Positions 5,700 to 7,085 of a stretch of 7,085 nt of DNA are shown piece after piece. Under the pieces are notes generated by a model, which saw nothing but the letters and a program-made list of their open reading frames with translations, was not told the origin of the DNA and did not search any database. Source of the DNA: an uncultured Clostridia bacterium. GTDB taxonomy: Bacteria; Bacillota; Clostridia; Oscillospirales; Acutalibacteraceae. The stretch lies in assembly GCA_945926705.1 (NCBI GenBank), contig CAMEMA010000048.1, forward strand, positions 1 to 7,085. The letters are read 5' to 3'. The stretch's first letter is position 1. Each line of letters opens with the position of its first letter. The position numbers and the translations under genes were made by a program.

Positions 5700-7085
5700 T
5701 TAATTGAGTAATGAACTTCTCCACTTGCCATAAATATCTTTTATGCTTTCAAAATTGAATTTGTTATTTTGATAATCAACTTTCAAAAATTCTATCATTT
5801 TATCATAGCCATAGTTTTTGATAATAAACTCAGCAAACGAGTACGCAAAAGCATATTTATTAATTTCTTTAGGAAAATTCCCTTTAATCAGCCAATCAGG
5901 TTCTTCAGGTAAGCGGTCTATATTTGGTAAGTTATTTTTTAACCACGATTGACCTGCCTCATATGTTGCAATCCCATCATTAAATACGAATGGAATATGA
6001 CCACTATTTATATTTTCTACTGCGATATGAGTAAATTCATGAACGAGTATTTCTTTCATTCTTTCGGGTGTAAGTTCAAGGTGAGTTTTAATAAATCCAT
6101 TATTTCCTGTGCCATTTACCCAGTTTGCATATTCGGTTCCGTAGCAGCCTATACTTTTATGAAAATCATCTTTAGTTTTGAAAAGTTTTATTTTGGTTTT
6201 CTTGTCTACTTTAACTTTCAAATCACTTGTTACTTTATCGTAGCTTTCTTCAAGCTCTTTTAAAGCTTTTTCGCATTGTCCTTTGCTGTCTTTAGGATAT
6301 ATAACATCAAAATGCTCTGTTTCCAAATGGCTATAATTTTTTTCTTCATCGATTATTTCATAAACCCTGTTAAGTGCATTTTTGGCTGGAGTATTTATGT
6401 CAGGAATCAATCTTTTGCCATCTTTTGTTTCATCAGGGCGGTAAAACTTTTTGAATGAAGTATTAAACATTAATTTGGCATTCGGTGTAGTATAAATCTC
6501 TGTGGTATCACCAAAACTTGTTGGTGAATTTCCAGGCACTTCACCCACTATTTTAGCGAGATTATTATCAGAAAATATTGTCGCAAACCACATACCCGAG
6601 CTAAACGTAGCGTGGGAAGTTAAAACATATATGTTACCATCATAAAGTGGTAAACTGTTTCTCAGTTTTATATCTTCGGCGGTTAATTTATAAATTCCAT
6701 CCTCATATATTAACTTATTGTTTGCTCTGATGTGTCTACGAAATCCTTTTATTGTAGTTGGTAGGTTTTTAATATATGCAGCAAATTCATTTATTACCCT
6801 AGAATTACCACCATTATTATTTCTAAGGTCTATCACTATATTTTTTAAATTTTTATTTTTAACTTCGGTAAAAAACTTATTTACTGTATTACTGTATTCA
6901 TCATTGAAAGTACACTCATTAAGAGTGAAAATACCTGTGCTTTGTTGCTCGTCTATTTCATATTTAATCCAAGAATAATCGCTATGTCCTGATGAAAAGT
7001 GGCCTAAATTAAAATCCGAAGATTGTGTTATTTCACCTTTTCTAAATGTTATTTTTAGAGGTTTTAAAACATCAATTCCCGCAAC
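5700..7085 (-). CDS. S41 serine peptidase fused to a C-terminal HExxH peptidase MA-like domain, 5' end beyond window
   Basis: 461 residues are visible; the frame is open through the right edge, so the N-terminus and any export signal are missing. (Numbering counts from the edge.) The S41 part shows IVIDLRNNNGG (83-93), the fold's conserved DxRxNxGG, then TSHATFSSGMWFA with probable nucleophile in Ser162-Ser163, VGEVPGNSPTSFGD, and SFKKFYRPD...LIPDI. This TFSSG/GNxPxSxGD style is common in clostridial S41 proteins and lacks the GKG lysine of CtpA/Tsp. From about residue 255 (ETEHFDVIYP) a second domain follows, with HEFTH (349-353) and NDGIATYEAG (369-378), matching gluzincin-like peptidase MA proteins except that Asp370 replaces the usual Glu ligand. 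The end (FAYSFAEFIIKNYGYDKM...W) also fits that family. A GTG at 6836 falls inside the S41 core and is not the start. It is probably exported and surface-acting (inference). Confidence 0.85.
   Translation of the reverse strand, partial: VAGIDVLKPLKITFRKGEITQSSDFNLGHFSSGHSDYSWIKYEIDEQQSTGIFTLNECTFNDEYSNTVNKFFTEVKNKNLKNIVIDLRNNNGGNSRVINEFAAYIKNLPTTIKGFRRHIRANNKLIYEDGIYKLTAEDIKLRNSLPLYDGNIYVLTSHATFSSGMWFATIFSDNNLAKIVGEVPGNSPTSFGDTTEIYTTPNAKLMFNTSFKKFYRPDETKDGKRLIPDINTPAKNALNRVYEIIDEEKNYSHLETEHFDVIYPKDSKGQCEKALKELEESYDKVTSDLKVKVDKKTKIKLFKTKDDFHKSIGCYGTEYANWVNGTGNNGFIKTHLELTPERMKEILVHEFTHIAVENINSGHIPFVFNDGIATYEAGQSWLKNNLPNIDRLPEEPDWLIKGNFPKEINKYAFAYSFAEFIIKNYGYDKMIEFLKVDYQNNKFNFESIKDIYGKWRSSLLN

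Noticed and set aside
5700..6836. S41 gene starting at the GTG at 6836
   Set aside because: That codon is inside the conserved IVIDLRNN motif, and the same frame remains open with S41-like sequence to the right edge.
5949..6978. Three plus-strand frames (5949-6263, 6276-6458, 6718-6978)
   Set aside because: All are antisense to the S41/peptidase MA gene and have no recognisable features.

Overview
The window is AT-rich DNA with strong Shine-Dalgarno sites, TTGACA/TATAAT-type promoters and tRNA genes that encode their own CCA. MnmA carries a CCSL-type insertion, and the S41 peptidase has the TFSSG/YGD-like style common in clostridia. Together these suggest a low-GC Gram-positive anaerobe (Bacillota, Clostridia/Tissierellia-like). 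The genus cannot be fixed from the sequence alone. TGG serves as Trp and TAA/TAG as stops, so the code looks standard.

Layout. Almost everything is on the minus strand. From left to right: a calpain-like (family C2) cysteine peptidase that runs off the left edge with a serine-rich repeat tail (1-1132); mnmA, the tRNA 2-thiouridylase (1207-2283); a small orphan gene with a TTG start and its own promoter and terminator (2427-2657); an AT-rich gap; tRNA-Arg(CCG) (2980-3056). The only plus-strand gene follows, a Zn/Cd/Pb-type P1B ATPase without an N-terminal metal-binding domain (3381-5264). After it come tRNA-Leu(GAG) on the minus strand with a clear promoter and terminator (5459-5543), then a secreted-type S41 peptidase fused to a C-terminal HExxH (peptidase MA-like) domain (5700-7085), whose N-terminus lies beyond the right edge.

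How they fit together. No operon-scale system is evident. Most genes look individually transcribed: I can place separate promoters for the calpain-like gene, the small gene, both tRNA genes and the ATPase, and hairpin terminators for the small gene and tRNA-Leu. The ATPase is the only oppositely oriented gene, sits between two tRNA genes and has no adjacent regulator gene, so it may be an inserted or horizontally acquired unit, although I see no insertion-sequence ends or att repeats.

The most unusual content is proteolytic. The calpain-like enzyme keeps its Cys/His/Asn triad but has a divergent Cys motif, a perfect 45-bp in-frame duplication inside the catalytic domain and a low-complexity Ser-rich repeat tail. 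The other notable protein joins a serine-peptidase fold to a zinc-peptidase-like domain that has Asp where Glu is expected as third ligand.
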